This document shows positions 38,941-48,325 of a stretch of DNA of 64,000 bases, in pieces. The notes under the pieces are model-generated. The model searched no databases. It saw only the letters and a program-made list of their open reading frames with translations, and was not told the origin of the DNA. Position numbers and translations under genes: made by a program. The first letter of the stretch is position 1, and every line of letters begins with the position of its first letter. This stretch comes from Microbacterium sp. SY138 (GTDB taxonomy: Bacteria > Actinomycetota > Actinomycetes > Actinomycetales > Microbacteriaceae), in assembly GCF_039729145.1 (NCBI RefSeq), contig NZ_CP155793.1:1550001-1614000 (forward strand), written 5' to 3'.

Positions 38941-40011
38941 GTGAGCATCCTCGACAGTCTGGTGATCGGCGCAGGGCAGGCCGGCCTCTCGGCATCCTTC
39001 CACCTCTCGAGGCTGGGTATCTCGCATGTGGTTCTCGACGCAGACGGACAGCCCGGCGGCGCCTGGCAGCACCGGTGGGACGCGCTGACGATGCGCGATG
39101 TGCACGGCGTCGCCGAACTGCCCGGCGACACGCCGCCGCCCCGCGACGGTGCACGCGCCAACGAGGCCGTGCCCGCATACTTCGCGCGATACGAGAAGAC
39201 GCACGAACTCCCGGTGCTCCGCCCCGTGCACGTCGAGCGCGTCGAGGACCACGACGGTCTTCTCGTCGTGCGGGCGCGTGAGGGGGAGTGGACGACCCGC
39301 ACCCTCGTGAATGCGACCGGCACCTGGACGCATCCGTTCCTCCCGCACTTCCCCGGCATGGAGACGTTCGTCGGTGAACAGCTGCACACCGTGGACTACC
39401 CGGGGCCCGAGCACTTCATCGGCAAGCGGGTGCTCGTCGTGGGCGGGGGAGCGTCGGCCGTGCAGTTCCTCGGGGCGCTGGCGCCGATCACCGACACCCT
39501 GTGGGTGACCCGGCGCGAACCGGTGTGGCGCCATGACGACTTCACGCCGGAAGCGGGAGCCGCAGCCGTCGCCCTCGTGGAGCAGCGCGTCGCGGCCGGT
39601 CTCCCTCCGGAGAGCGTGGTCAGCGTCACCGGACTCATGCTCCGCCCGCAGGAGCGGGAGGCCGAGCGTCTGGGTGCCTACGCCGACCGGCGCCCCCTGT
39701 TCGAACGGATCGAACCCGACGGCGTGCGCTGGGCAGACGGCAGCTTCGAGCAGGTCGACGTCATCCTGTGGGCCACCGGCTTCCGCCCTGCGATCAGTCA
39801 CCTCGCCCCTCTGCACCTGCGCAGTGCGGCCGGGGGCATCCAGCTCGACCGGAACGGTCGAGGTACGACGGCGGTCGCAGACCCCCGCGTGCAGTTGGTC
39901 GGCTACGGGCCGTCGGCGAGCACGATCGGCGCCAATCGTGCTGGTCGCTCGGCGGCGAAGGGAGTGCAGCGCGCGCTGCAGTCTGCAGGCGTGCGCATCA
40001 CCAGCGGTTGA
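38941..40011 (+). CDS. Flavin-containing NAD(P)-dependent oxidoreductase / monooxygenase-like
   Basis: 356 residues, two Rossmann folds. The FAD motif GAGQAGL is near residue 11 (LVIGAGQAGLSASFHLSRL), the NADPH motif VVGGGASAVQF lies at about 166-176, and ILWATGFRPAISHL is the conserved ATG segment near the end. This layout fits the YhhX/CzcO-like flavin monooxygenase group; substrate unknown. The GTG at 38941 gives a chain starting right at the FAD fold; no good ribosome site precedes it. The upstream 146 nt holds only the tRNA promoter side. Its end overlaps the convergent DUF2804 gene by 14 nt. Confidence 0.85.
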   Translation: MSILDSLVIGAGQAGLSASFHLSRLGISHVVLDADGQPGGAWQHRWDALTMRDVHGVAELPGDTPPPRDGARANEAVPAYFARYEKTHELPVLRPVHVERVEDHDGLLVVRAREGEWTTRTLVNATGTWTHPFLPHFPGMETFVGEQLHTVDYPGPEHFIGKRVLVVGGGASAVQFLGALAPITDTLWVTRREPVWRHDDFTPEAGAAAVALVEQRVAAGLPPESVVSVTGLMLRPQEREAERLGAYADRRPLFERIEPDGVRWADGSFEQVDVILWATGFRPAISHLAPLHLRSAAGGIQLDRNGRGTTAVADPRVQLVGYGPSASTIGANRAGRSAAKGVQRALQSAGVRITSG

Positions 40012-41020
40012 GCACCTCCTCCGCGAATCCCTCGATGCCGTCGACGCGCACCCGCGTTCCGTTCTCGTCGCGCACCCAGCCGGTCCAGACACCGAACAGT
40101 TGATCGGTCCGGCTCGAGATCACCAGCGCGTTCGTGTGCGAGTGCTTGTCGTAGAACGGGGTGAACACGAGGTCGGCGCGCGTCCCGTGCACGTGCCACG
40201 GACGCATGAAATGTTCGGAGTCGTAATCCCACACGAGCTCTTCACTGATCTTCGACAGCCGACCGTCGACGAGCAGCGCGTTCTCCGTGGCACCCGAGCC
40301 GTCGGTCCACTTCGCACCGAGCTGCAGCCCGATGACGCGGCCGTCGACGACACCGCTGGCCGCAGCCCAGTTCCAGCGCACGCGATACGGCCAGCGCCCG
40401 CGACCGTGGTCCAGTACGGCCCAGCTTCCGGTCGGCACCTCGTGCGCCACTCCGTCCACGGTCACTGTTCCGGTGGCCGGGCGTGCCACATCTTTGACCG
40501 TGTACTGGAAATGGGGGATCTCGTCGCCGAGGCGCCACGTCACGACGACACCGAGCGACTCGTGTGCCTCCAGGCGACCGGCCAGCAGGTCGATCGAGAC
40601 GCGGGGGGTGGAGGCGCGCAGGCGTGTTCCGTCGAAGGCCTCGTCGATGTCGACGGTGATCCGACGCGTGCGCGCGCGGGCGGGCCCCGCGCCGAGAGAC
40701 GACGGGAGCGTCGCGCTGCGCCCTCCCGGCGAGATCACCGTCGTGTCGATGTCGTCACCGGTCGCGCGATCGAGCACCCACAACTCGTGCAGAGCCATGT
40801 AGTCGACGCACGAGACCGTGACGGCGACGATGTGCGACGGCGTCATCACGTTCCAGTACTCCCACCGCTTGTTGCGCCCCCAGTGGCCGCGGCCGGGGAT
40901 ACCCGAGGTGTCGTGAACCGGTGTGCGCGACCAGCCGAGAGCCTCCCGGTTCAGCATCCCGGTGGGCGTGGTGAGAGATACATGCGCGGTGATCTCGCGC
41001 TCGATCAGCGGTGTGGGCAT
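39998..41020 (-). CDS. DUF2804 domain protein
   Basis: 340 residues, no signal or transmembrane segment. The N-terminal LIEREITAHVSLTTPTGMLNREALGWSRTP and the later GHWGRNKRWEYWNVMTPSH and WAVLDHGRGRWPYRVRWNWA are typical of DUF2804, a beta-rich family of unknown function, possibly lipid-related. ATG 41020 has AGGAC shortly upstream; a TACACT hexamer on the minus strand at 41078-41073 could be its -10. Confidence 0.85.
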   Translation of the reverse strand: MPTPLIEREITAHVSLTTPTGMLNREALGWSRTPVHDTSGIPGRGHWGRNKRWEYWNVMTPSHIVAVTVSCVDYMALHELWVLDRATGDDIDTTVISPGGRSATLPSSLGAGPARARTRRITVDIDEAFDGTRLRASTPRVSIDLLAGRLEAHESLGVVVTWRLGDEIPHFQYTVKDVARPATGTVTVDGVAHEVPTGSWAVLDHGRGRWPYRVRWNWAAASGVVDGRVIGLQLGAKWTDGSGATENALLVDGRLSKISEELVWDYDSEHFMRPWHVHGTRADLVFTPFYDKHSHTNALVISSRTDQLFGVWTGWVRDENGTRVRVDGIEGFAEEVLNRW

Positions 41021-41146
41021 CGTCGTCCTGCTGTCCGGAGGGACACCGTCTCGGGTCGGTGTCGTTGCCCTGAGTGTAGAGGACCGGGCGACGAACGGCG
41101 GGGGTCCTGTGGGAAAACCGTGTTCGGGTCGAGATCGGCTCCTGGC

Positions 41147-41152
41147 TACGCT
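41147..41152 (+). promoter_or_regulatory. -10 hexamer of leaderless promoter, 41159 gene
   Basis: TACGCT followed by 6 nt and then ATG 41159. Confidence 0.5.
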
Positions 41153-41158
41153 GAGGGC

Positions 41159-41950
41159 ATGCTCCGCATCCTGCTCTTCGTCGTCTGGCTGCTGCTGTCC
41201 GCCTGGCTCGTGGTCTGGGTCGGGGAGGGACTTTTCGGCGTCGATCAGAGACAGTCGAGCCTTCCGTTCTCGGGAGAGGACACACTGGGCGCTCCGATCA
41301 TCATCGGTGTGGCGTGGGGTCTGCTGCTGACCTTCGGCGGGATCCTGTCGGGGCTCGGGCGCCGTAAGCGGGTGCGCGGAGAGACCCAGATCGGAGTGGG
41401 CACGATCGTCGAGGTCGCGCGCACCGGTCTCACCGTCAACGACGTGCCGCAGTACGACCTGTTCATCCGGGTGACACCGAGCACCGCAGAGGAGTTCATC
41501 GCGCAGCTGCGCATGCTGGTCGACGCCTCCGATCTCGCCGGCCTGCAGATCGGGCTCCCGGTACCCGTGCGGTACAGCCTCACGGACCAGGACACGGTGG
41601 AGCTCGCCGACCTGAACGACCCCGCGGTGCGGGACGCGATGCTGCAATGGCGGATCGAACGGGGGCTGATCGATCCGCGGCAGGTGCGGGCGCGCACGAG
41701 CGGCACCCCGGTGACGGCATCCGTGCTCGAGGTGCGACCGACGGGGCGGCGTCGTGAGGGGCAGAGCGAGCTCGCCCTGCGCGTGCTGATGGCGCCGGAG
41801 GGAGCGGCGACCTGGGAAGCGGACACCACGGTCTTCGTGTACCCGCAGGCCATTCCGCACCTGCAGGTCGGAGCCCCGGTCTGGGCGTTCTATCGGCGTG
41901 AGGACCCGCAGACCGTCGCCGTGACGATCGAGAAGGAGGAGGGGCGATGA
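41159..41950 (+). CDS. Membrane protein with large cytoplasmic domain
   Basis: 263 residues. Two N-terminal transmembrane helices (about 2-22 and 41-62) are followed by a soluble domain of about 195 residues with a repeated beta-rich character (GTIVEVARTGLTVNDVPQYDLFIRV, then ASVLEVRPTGRRREGQSELALRVLM). No family recognised. ATG 41159 sits 6 nt after TACGCT. Its stop overlaps the next gene, another membrane protein, so the pair probably works together. Confidence 0.75.
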   Translation: MLRILLFVVWLLLSAWLVVWVGEGLFGVDQRQSSLPFSGEDTLGAPIIIGVAWGLLLTFGGILSGLGRRKRVRGETQIGVGTIVEVARTGLTVNDVPQYDLFIRVTPSTAEEFIAQLRMLVDASDLAGLQIGLPVPVRYSLTDQDTVELADLNDPAVRDAMLQWRIERGLIDPRQVRARTSGTPVTASVLEVRPTGRRREGQSELALRVLMAPEGAATWEADTTVFVYPQAIPHLQVGAPVWAFYRREDPQTVAVTIEKEEGR

Positions 41951-42474
41951 ACCCGATGGACACGCTCATCTGGCTCGTGAACTTCCCGGCGTCGCACGGA
42001 TACGCGATGGTGTTCATCGCCGGTTTCTCGATCCTCGGCCTGTTCGCGCTGTCGGCGCGGGGAGCGATGCCCGGCGGGGAGCTGCGGGCCATCCGCGAGC
42101 GGGAGGGGCTGCTGCGTGCGGATCAGCGTCCGCGAGGCCGCGTCGGGGGAGGAATCGTGCGCATCGGCGCGCGCATCCTCGCTTTCCTCATGCTCGCCTC
42201 CCTGGTGATCGGCATCCTCAGCCTCGCCGGCGTGCCCCTCACCCGTGCGTACATCTACGACAACGGTCGACCGACGGCGGCGACTCTGGATGGTGACTGG
42301 GTGACGTTCACGACGGCCGAAGGCGTCGAATACACGCTGGAGAGCAACTTCTTCACCCCCGCTGTGTATCCCGACCGCGACGCGTACATACCCGGCGGTC
42401 AGCTGATCGTCGTGCGCTACCTTTCGAGCCATCCACAGGCGTTCGTGATCGACAGCGACCAGACCCCGCGCTGA
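41947..42474 (+). CDS. Two-helix membrane protein
   Basis: 175 residues, function unknown. Hydrophobic helices at about 19-38 and 75-97, a charged Arg/Glu-rich loop between them (ELRAIREREGLLRADQRPRGR) and a beta-rich C-terminal domain of about 75 residues beginning RAYIYDNGRPTAATLDGDW. ATGA overlap with the preceding gene. The C-terminal domain is probably outside the membrane on the side set by the two helices. Confidence 0.75.
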   Translation: MNPMDTLIWLVNFPASHGYAMVFIAGFSILGLFALSARGAMPGGELRAIREREGLLRADQRPRGRVGGGIVRIGARILAFLMLASLVIGILSLAGVPLTRAYIYDNGRPTAATLDGDWVTFTTAEGVEYTLESNFFTPAVYPDRDAYIPGGQLIVVRYLSSHPQAFVIDSDQTPR

Positions 42475-42490
42475 GTGCGGAGGGGGCGCG

Positions 42491-42496
42491 TAGGGT
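42491..42496 (+). promoter_or_regulatory. -10 hexamer of leaderless promoter, 42503 gene
   Basis: TAGGGT followed by 6 nt and then ATG 42503. Confidence 0.5.
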
Positions 42497-42502
42497 GAAG
42501 GC

Positions 42503-43159
42503 ATGTCGCGAATCATCGTCTTCGGCGGCCACGGCCGCATCGCCCTCCTGCTCGCGCCGCTCCTCGTCGCACGGGGAGACGAGGTGACCGGGGTGATCCG
42601 CAACCCTGACCATTCCTCCGATGTCGAAGCCGGCGGTGCGAAAGCGCTCGTCGCCGACATCGAGAACATGGATGTCGAGGCGCTCGCCGAGATCATCCGC
42701 GGTCATGACGCCGTCGTCTGGTCGGCCGGCGCCGGTGGCGGATCGGCCGAACGCACCTACGCGGTCGACCGCGACGCCGCGCAGCGTTCCATGGACGCGA
42801 CAGAACGCGCGGGCGTCCGACGGTACGTGATGGTGTCATGGCTCGGGTCCACCGCTGATCACGGTGTGCCGGAAGGCGACTCCTTCTTCCCCTATGCAGA
42901 CGCGAAGTGGGCTGCCGACGAGCACCTGCGTGGCACCGGTCTGGAGGGCACGATCCTCGCGCCGGGCACACTCACCTTCGACGATCCCACCGGTCGGATC
43001 CAGCTCGATCCGGACGGTCGTGGAGCTGTCGCGCGTGCCGACGTCGCTGCCGTGATCGCTGCGTCCCTGCACGAACCGTGCACGGTCGGCCGGACCATCC
43101 GCTTCGGGAACGGCGACGCCGACTCGGCGGTGCCGATCGCCGAGGCGCTGTCCTGCTGA
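42503..43159 (+). CDS. NAD(P)-binding SDR-a5-like protein (NmrA type)
   Basis: 218 residues, Rossmann fold. VFGGHGRIALLLAPLLVARG is the cofactor-binding start (GGHGRI replaces GxTGxxG) and VWSAGAGGGSAERTYAVDRDAA follows. No clear catalytic YxxxK, so it is probably an atypical SDR that senses or binds the dinucleotide, as many YwnB/NmrA-like proteins do. The ATG is placed by the leaderless -10 hexamer 6 nt upstream. Confidence 0.85.
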   Translation: MSRIIVFGGHGRIALLLAPLLVARGDEVTGVIRNPDHSSDVEAGGAKALVADIENMDVEALAEIIRGHDAVVWSAGAGGGSAERTYAVDRDAAQRSMDATERAGVRRYVMVSWLGSTADHGVPEGDSFFPYADAKWAADEHLRGTGLEGTILAPGTLTFDDPTGRIQLDPDGRGAVARADVAAVIAASLHEPCTVGRTIRFGNGDADSAVPIAEALSC

Positions 43160-43179
43160 GACACGCCACTTCGCGCGAC

Positions 43180-44388
43180 ATGGAGAATCGGCGCCGGGGA
43201 CGGACGGCGAGCGCACTCGCGCTCGCCGCGGTGATGGGGCTCTTCGTCTCGTCGGCCGCCACGGCGTCGGCGGTGGGCGCACCCTCGACGTCGGGCATCC
43301 CCGAGTCCACGGTGTCGACCAGCGGATCTGAGCTGCTCACCGCGCGTGCGAAGGCGCGGGTGCAGGAGATGTCCGTGGCGGAACAGGCAGCGACGGTGGT
43401 CATGGGGCACGTGGCAGGAACGGACCCGTCCGCCCTTCGGTCGTACATGGAGTCCGGACTGGGAGGATTCATCCTCATGGGGGCCAATATCCCCGCGACC
43501 GAAGCGGAGTTGCAGGCGCTCACGGCCGCGCTGACGGTCGATCCCGGCCTGCCACCGCTCATCGCCGTGGACCAGGAGGGCGGCTTCGTCTCCCGACTGC
43601 ACGGTGACGGCTTCCCTGCCTCCCTCTCCCTGAAGGGGCTTCCGGTCGCCGAGACGTCCGCGGCGTTCACCGCGCGGGGCTCTCTGGTGGCGCGAGCGGG
43701 CATCACCGTGAACTTCGGAACGGTCGCCGACTACACGGACGATCCCGGCTCGTTCATCCACGGTCGCGCGCTCGGCACAGACCCTGCCGCGGCGGCGGAG
43801 CGCGTGGCGGCGGCAACCGTCGCGCAGGAGCAGCTCGTCGCCTCGACCCTCAAACACTTCCCAGGCCACGGCGCGGCTCCGGGTGACTCTCATCACGCGA
43901 TCCCGAGCACCACGATGGGAATCGAGGAATGGCGCGCCACCGCGGCCGTGCCGTTCGCCGCCGGTATCGACGCCGGGGCCTCGCTGCTGATGTACGGGCA
44001 TCTCGCCTACGCGGCGGTCGATCCGCTGCCGGCATCCCTCTCGCCGCGGTGGCATGAGATCGCGAGAGACGAGCTCGGCTTCACCGGGGTGGCGGTGACC
44101 GACGACCTCGGCATGCTGCTGTCTTCAGGAGATCCGGCCTATGCCGACCCGGTCACGAACGCGGTGGCGGCGATCGCTGCGGGGAACGACCTCGTGTTGA
44201 TGATCGCGGGGTCCGACGCGCAGACAGCCGGATCGATGGTCGCCGGCATCGCAGCGGCGGCCGAAGCGGGGACGCTTCCGCCCGAGCGGCTCGAGGAGGC
44301 GGCGGCACGCGTGGTCGCGCTCCGGATGCAGACCGCCGCGGCGACCGCCCGCTGGTCGATCTGCGATGACTGCGAACCGGTGGGCTGA
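43180..44388 (+). CDS. Secreted glycoside hydrolase family 3 (beta-N-acetylhexosaminidase-like)
   Basis: 402 residues with an N-terminal signal peptide (basic RRRGR, then ALALAAVMGLFVSSAATASA). The GH3 domain shows PLIAVDQEGGFVSRL, the NagZ-type loop KHFPGHGAAPGDSHH (Lys 225, His 226) and the catalytic-Asp segment VTDDLGM (308-309). The combination points to cleavage of N-acetylglucosamine linkages, as in peptidoglycan turnover or chitin use, rather than a beta-glucosidase. Exported because of the signal; no cell-wall anchor seen. It starts 20 nt after the preceding gene. Confidence 0.88.
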   Translation: MENRRRGRTASALALAAVMGLFVSSAATASAVGAPSTSGIPESTVSTSGSELLTARAKARVQEMSVAEQAATVVMGHVAGTDPSALRSYMESGLGGFILMGANIPATEAELQALTAALTVDPGLPPLIAVDQEGGFVSRLHGDGFPASLSLKGLPVAETSAAFTARGSLVARAGITVNFGTVADYTDDPGSFIHGRALGTDPAAAAERVAAATVAQEQLVASTLKHFPGHGAAPGDSHHAIPSTTMGIEEWRATAAVPFAAGIDAGASLLMYGHLAYAAVDPLPASLSPRWHEIARDELGFTGVAVTDDLGMLLSSGDPAYADPVTNAVAAIAAGNDLVLMIAGSDAQTAGSMVAGIAAAAEAGTLPPERLEEAAARVVALRMQTAAATARWSICDDCEPVG

Positions 44389-44391
44389 CGC

Positions 44392-45255
44392 TCAGGCCGC
44401 ATCGCGAGCTCCGTCGCCGATCCAGGCGTTCAGCAGCGCCGCGCGCAGATCGGCGCCCCGGTCGGCGAACCCTCGCTGCCGACGGACGTACTCGGCCTTG
44501 CCCTCGGTCGTCTCGATGCGAACCGGGACCACGTCCCATGCCGAGAGGTCGTACGGCGCGGCCTGCATGTCGAGCAGGCGGATGTCGCGGGCGAGCTCGA
44601 ACGAATCCAGGAGGAGTTCGCCGGGGATGAGGGGCCCGAGTTTCGTCGCCCACTTGTACAGGTCCATCCCCGCGTGCAGGCAACCGGGCTGCTCGAACAG
44701 GGGCTGGTCGTCGCGGCTCAACGGCGTGCGGTTGCGGGGGACCGCTTCGGGGGTGAAGAAGCGGAATGCGTCGAAATGGGTGCAACGCAGCTCATGATTC
44801 TCGACGACGGCATCCGTGCCCGCCTGCCCGAGTCGCAACGGCACCGCGTGGCGATGCTCGTCCGCGCGGTACACCATCGCCCATTCGTGCAGGCCGAAGC
44901 AGCCGAACTGTCCGGGGCGGGATGCGGTGCGGCGGAGCATGCGCTCGATGAGCGCGGCCAACTCCGTCTTCTCTGCGCCGAAAGTCGCCGCATCCGGCAC
45001 GACGCTGCCGGGCGATCGTCCGGGGGAGTACCACCGCCAGTCGCAGCGTTCCGGCGCATCGGCGAGTTCGACACCGGCCCCCGGATGCCATCGACGCAGG
45101 TGCGCGGGCTTGTACGAGTAGTAGGTGAAGAGGAAGTCCCACACCGGATGCTTCTCCGCCCGCGTCGCCCGTTCGCGGTGCGCCGCGGTGAGGGCATCGG
45201 CTCGTTCACGATGCGCCTCCTCGCGGAGGGTCCAGTCCGGGCGGGCGATGGTCAT
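44392..45255 (-). CDS. Conserved protein, often labelled 3-methyladenine DNA glycosylase
   Basis: 287 residues, cytoplasmic. It has the segments HPVWDFLFTYYSYKPAHLRRWHPGAG and FGCFGLHEWAMVYRA. Actinobacterial homologues carry the label 3-methyladenine DNA glycosylase, but I see no helix-hairpin-helix or AAG-family residues that would confirm it, so the activity is unproven. Its start lies 1 nt from the stop of the App1 gene upstream, so it is in the same minus-strand operon. Confidence 0.6.
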   Translation of the reverse strand: MTIARPDWTLREEAHRERADALTAAHRERATRAEKHPVWDFLFTYYSYKPAHLRRWHPGAGVELADAPERCDWRWYSPGRSPGSVVPDAATFGAEKTELAALIERMLRRTASRPGQFGCFGLHEWAMVYRADEHRHAVPLRLGQAGTDAVVENHELRCTHFDAFRFFTPEAVPRNRTPLSRDDQPLFEQPGCLHAGMDLYKWATKLGPLIPGELLLDSFELARDIRLLDMQAAPYDLSAWDVVPVRIETTEGKAEYVRRQRGFADRGADLRAALLNAWIGDGARDAA

Positions 45256-45256
45256 G

Positions 45257-46282
45257 TCAGTGCAGGATGCCGGCTTCGCCGAGCAGATCGCGAAGACCGG
45301 CGCCGTCCTCGGCGCTCACCCACGGGGCGGCATCTTCGGAGTGCGGTTCGTGACCGGCGCGTCCACCGGCGAGCACGGCCTCGGCGGGAAGCAGACGACG
45401 GATCGCGACGCCGGCGACGGAATCGGGGTACTCGTCCATGAACTGGCTGTAGATCGACTCGTCGTGCTGGCCGTCGTCTCCGATCAACAGCCATTTCACG
45501 TCGGGGAACTCGGTCGCGAGGCGACGCAGGTTCGTGAGCTTGTGTTCACGCCCGCTGCGGAACCACCGTTCGTGAGTGGGACCCCAGTCGGTCAGGAGCA
45601 TGGAGCCGGCGGGGAAGAGATGGCGACCGAGGAAGCGCCACAGGGTGGGGGCGACATTCCACGCACCGGTGGAGAGGTACACCATGGGTGCACCCGGGTG
45701 CTGGCGGAGCAGCTGATCGAGGAGGACGGCCATCCCCGGGACGGGAAGGCGTGCGTGCTCGTCGAGCACGAAGGAGTTCCAGAAGGCGATGAAGGGACGA
45801 GGCAGCGCCGTAACCATCACGGTGTCGTCGACATCCGACACCACGCCGAACGAGGTGCCCTCGGCCACGATGAATGCGCGAGCCTCCACCGGCGCCTGGC
45901 CCTCGACCGAGAACGTGAACGTCTGCCAGCCGGGTTCCAGATCGACACGGATCATGGCATCGACCACGCCGCCGCGGTCGGCGGCCACCTGGTGGGTGGT
46001 CTCGCCGAAGTGCACGCTCACAGCGGCGAATCCCACCGGGATGCCGACGAAGCTGCGCCATCCGCGGACGCTGGCCGGTTCACCGTCTCGGGTGCGACGC
46101 TGCGGCGGGACGATCAGCACCCGGCCGACGACGCGGACCCAGCCCGGACCACCGTAACCGGGGAAGGGAAGGATCGTCGCGACACGGCCACGACGGCGCG
46201 CACGACCTTCGCGCCAGACATGGAAGCGGTGTTCGAGTCGGGCGAACCAGTGGATCCGGGGGGCTGGGGGAGCCGATGCCAT
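45257..46282 (-). CDS. App1-family phosphatase-like protein (DUF2183)
   Basis: 341 residues. The C-terminal half is the App1/DUF2183 domain of the HAD superfamily, with the nucleophile motif SDVDDTV at residues 149-155 and later GDDGQHDESIY. Yeast App1 is a phosphatidate phosphatase; bacterial members are uncharacterised. The N-terminal half is beta-rich (VRVVGRVLIVPPQR). No signal peptide. It lies 4 nt after the DedA gene and shares its promoter. Confidence 0.88.
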   Translation of the reverse strand: MASAPPAPRIHWFARLEHRFHVWREGRARRRGRVATILPFPGYGGPGWVRVVGRVLIVPPQRRTRDGEPASVRGWRSFVGIPVGFAAVSVHFGETTHQVAADRGGVVDAMIRVDLEPGWQTFTFSVEGQAPVEARAFIVAEGTSFGVVSDVDDTVMVTALPRPFIAFWNSFVLDEHARLPVPGMAVLLDQLLRQHPGAPMVYLSTGAWNVAPTLWRFLGRHLFPAGSMLLTDWGPTHERWFRSGREHKLTNLRRLATEFPDVKWLLIGDDGQHDESIYSQFMDEYPDSVAGVAIRRLLPAEAVLAGGRAGHEPHSEDAAPWVSAEDGAGLRDLLGEAGILH

Positions 46283-46286
46283 TGCC

Positions 46287-46958
46287 TCAGTCTTTCACGT
46301 CGGCGTCGGCCTCTGCCTCCGGGGACTCCAGGTGACGGGCTTCGATGCGCTGCAGCAGCTTCTTGCCCAGGAAAGCCAGAAGCAGGAACAGGGCGATCAC
46401 GCCGACGAAGATGTACCCGGCGAAGTGCACGCGATCGACCAGCTCGCGGAAGCTGCCGGCGGCAAGCGACGTGACACTCACATAGGCGGTGGCCCAGAGG
46501 ACACAGGCGGGAGCCGTCCATGCCAGGAACTTGCGGTACGGGTACTCGCTCATCCCGACGGTGAGGGGAACCAGAGAATGCAGCACGGGGAGGAAGCGGG
46601 AGAGGAAGATCGCGATCCCCCCGCGGCGCTCGAGATAGTTCTCGGCGCGCACCCAGTTGTGCTCGCCGATCCGCCGCCCCAACCAGGAGACGCGGATGTG
46701 CGGGCCCAGCCAGCGCCCCAGCCAGAACCCGATGCTCTCACCGATCAGCGCCCCGATCACGACCGCGACACCCATCGCGATGCCCTCCAGAGGAGTGGCG
46801 ACACCCATGGACGCGATGATCACGATCGTGTCGCCGGGAACGATGAGGCCGATCAGGATGCTCGTCTCCAGCATCACGGCGAGCCCGGCGATGAGCGTGC
46901 GGGCGACCGGATCGATCGACTGCACGGTGTCGAGGAGCCAGATCAGGAGGTCGTCCAC
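46287..46958 (-). CDS. DedA family membrane protein
   Basis: 223 residues with about five hydrophobic segments. DedA signatures are present: ETSILIGLIVPGDTIVIIASMG near residue 31, GESIGFWLGRWLG, and FLSRFLPVLHSLVPLTVGMSEYP. DedA proteins flip or transport phospholipids and protect against envelope stress. The GTG at 46958 is chosen because TATCCT stands exactly 6 nt before it on the minus strand. It heads an operon with the App1 phosphatase and a conserved protein, a lipid-related pairing. Confidence 0.9.
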   Translation of the reverse strand: MDDLLIWLLDTVQSIDPVARTLIAGLAVMLETSILIGLIVPGDTIVIIASMGVATPLEGIAMGVAVVIGALIGESIGFWLGRWLGPHIRVSWLGRRIGEHNWVRAENYLERRGGIAIFLSRFLPVLHSLVPLTVGMSEYPYRKFLAWTAPACVLWATAYVSVTSLAAGSFRELVDRVHFAGYIFVGVIALFLLLAFLGKKLLQRIEARHLESPEAEADADVKD

Positions 46959-46964
46959 CCCATG

Positions 46965-46993
46965 AGGATACGGGAGCCACCCGGTCCTAGGCT
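46965..46993. promoter_or_regulatory. Interleaved divergent leaderless promoters (DedA gene / pabB)
   Basis: Minus-strand TATCCT at 46970-46965 and plus-strand TAGGCT at 46988-46993, each 6 nt before its GTG start (46958 and 47000). The 17 nt between them place each -10 exactly where the other promoter would have its -35. Neither hexamer reads as a -35 in the other direction. Confidence 0.55.
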
Positions 46994-46999
46994 GGAAAG

Positions 47000-48325
47000 G
47001 TGCCCGAACAGCTGAGTGCTCGTCCGCTTCCCGACTGGGTGGAGCCGTCATCGGTGTTCGGGATGCTGGAAGCCGGGACCGCCGATGTGTTCTGGCTCGA
47101 CGCCGGGGCTGACGCGATCACCGGATGGAGCTTCGTCGGGACGGGGGAGCGCTCGACGCTTCCGCGCGAGGTGCGCGTCGACGTCGTCGCTGCCGACCCT
47201 GAGCTGCCGCCGTTCACAGGGGGATGGGTGGGGTGGCTCGACTACGAGAGCGGCGCCGCCGCCGTCGGTGCACCGGTCGCGGGCCCGGAAGACGGCTCGG
47301 GCGGTTCCTGGCTGCGTGCCACCCGTGTCGTCGCCTTCGACCACGACAAGCAGCGCGTCTGGGCGCTCGGGATGGAGAGCGACGTCGCGGACTGGGCGGC
47401 AGACGTCCGGGCACTGGTGGGGGTCCCGGAAGCCGTGCCCTCCTCGATGAGCGACCCCGACCACCCGCCGCGTATCGCCGTCGCCCGACACGACCCCGGC
47501 GAGTACGCCGCACTCATCGAACGCTGCCGCGATCTCATCCGTGCGGGCATCGCCTACCAGCTGTGCCTCACCACGCGCTTCACCGTGGCCGGCGCCCACG
47601 ACCCGGTCGAGGTCTATCGTCGGCTCCGCGACGCCACGCCCGCCCATCATGGCGGATTCCTGCGCATCGGCGATCGCGCCCTGTTGAGTGCCAGTCCCGA
47701 GCAGTTCCTCCATGCCGCGGGCGGAGTCATCCGTACCCGTCCCATCAAAGGCACCAGGCCCCGAAGCATCGATCCCGTCGAAGACGCCGCGCTCGCCGCG
47801 GAACTGGCGACGGACCGCAAGGAGCGCGCCGAGAACGTCATGATCGTCGACCTGATGCGCAACGACCTCTCGCGGGTGTGCGAGCCCGGGAGCATACGTG
47901 TGGAGGGTCTCTGGGTGGTCGAGAGCTATCCCGCGGTGCACCAGCTGGTGAGTACCGTGAGTGGGCGGGCGGGCGAGGGGACCACGGTCGAGGCCCTGCT
48001 CGAGGCGGCCTTCCCTGCCGGCAGCATGACCGGGGCTCCGAAGCTCTCGGCGATGACGCGGCTGCACGAGCTGGAGGGCGGGCCTCGCGGCGTGTACGCC
48101 GGATGCTTCGGGTACATCGGTGACGACGGAACCCTGGATCTGGCGATGGTCATCCGCAGCATCGTGATCGACGGGGAGCAGGCTGTGGTCGGCGCCGGCG
48201 GAGGGATCACCTGGGGGTCGATCGCGACCTCAGAGGTCGCCGAGGTCGCGACCAAGGCGAGGGCGCCGCTTGCTGCCCTCGGTGCCGGAATGCCCGTGCC
48301 CTGGCGTTCCGATATCCTGAACTGA
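47000..48325 (+). CDS. pabB: Aminodeoxychorismate synthase component I
   Basis: Makes 4-amino-4-deoxychorismate for folate synthesis, 441 residues, chorismate-binding family. The motif PIKGTRPR with Lys 250 is typical of PabB; anthranilate synthase has Ala at this place. Other family segments are [22 protein letters not shown] and [14 protein letters not shown] 47000 has TAGGCT 6 nt upstream. The glutaminase partner pabA is not in the window. Confidence 0.9.
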   Translation: MPEQLSARPLPDWVEPSSVFGMLEAGTADVFWLDAGADAITGWSFVGTGERSTLPREVRVDVVAADPELPPFTGGWVGWLDYESGAAAVGAPVAGPEDGSGGSWLRATRVVAFDHDKQRVWALGMESDVADWAADVRALVGVPEAVPSSMSDPDHPPRIAVARHDPGEYAALIERCRDLIRAGIAYQLCLTTRFTVAGAHDPVEVYRRLRDATPAHHGGFLRIGDRALLSASPEQFLHAAGGVIRTRPIKGTRPRSIDPVEDAALAAELATDRKERAENVMIVDLMRNDLSRVCEPGSIRVEGLWVVESYPAVHQLVSTVSGRAGEGTTVEALLEAAFPAGSMTGAPKLSAMTRLHELEGGPRGVYAGCFGYIGDDGTLDLAMVIRSIVIDGEQAVVGAGGGITWGSIATSEVAEVATKARAPLAALGAGMPVPWRSDILN

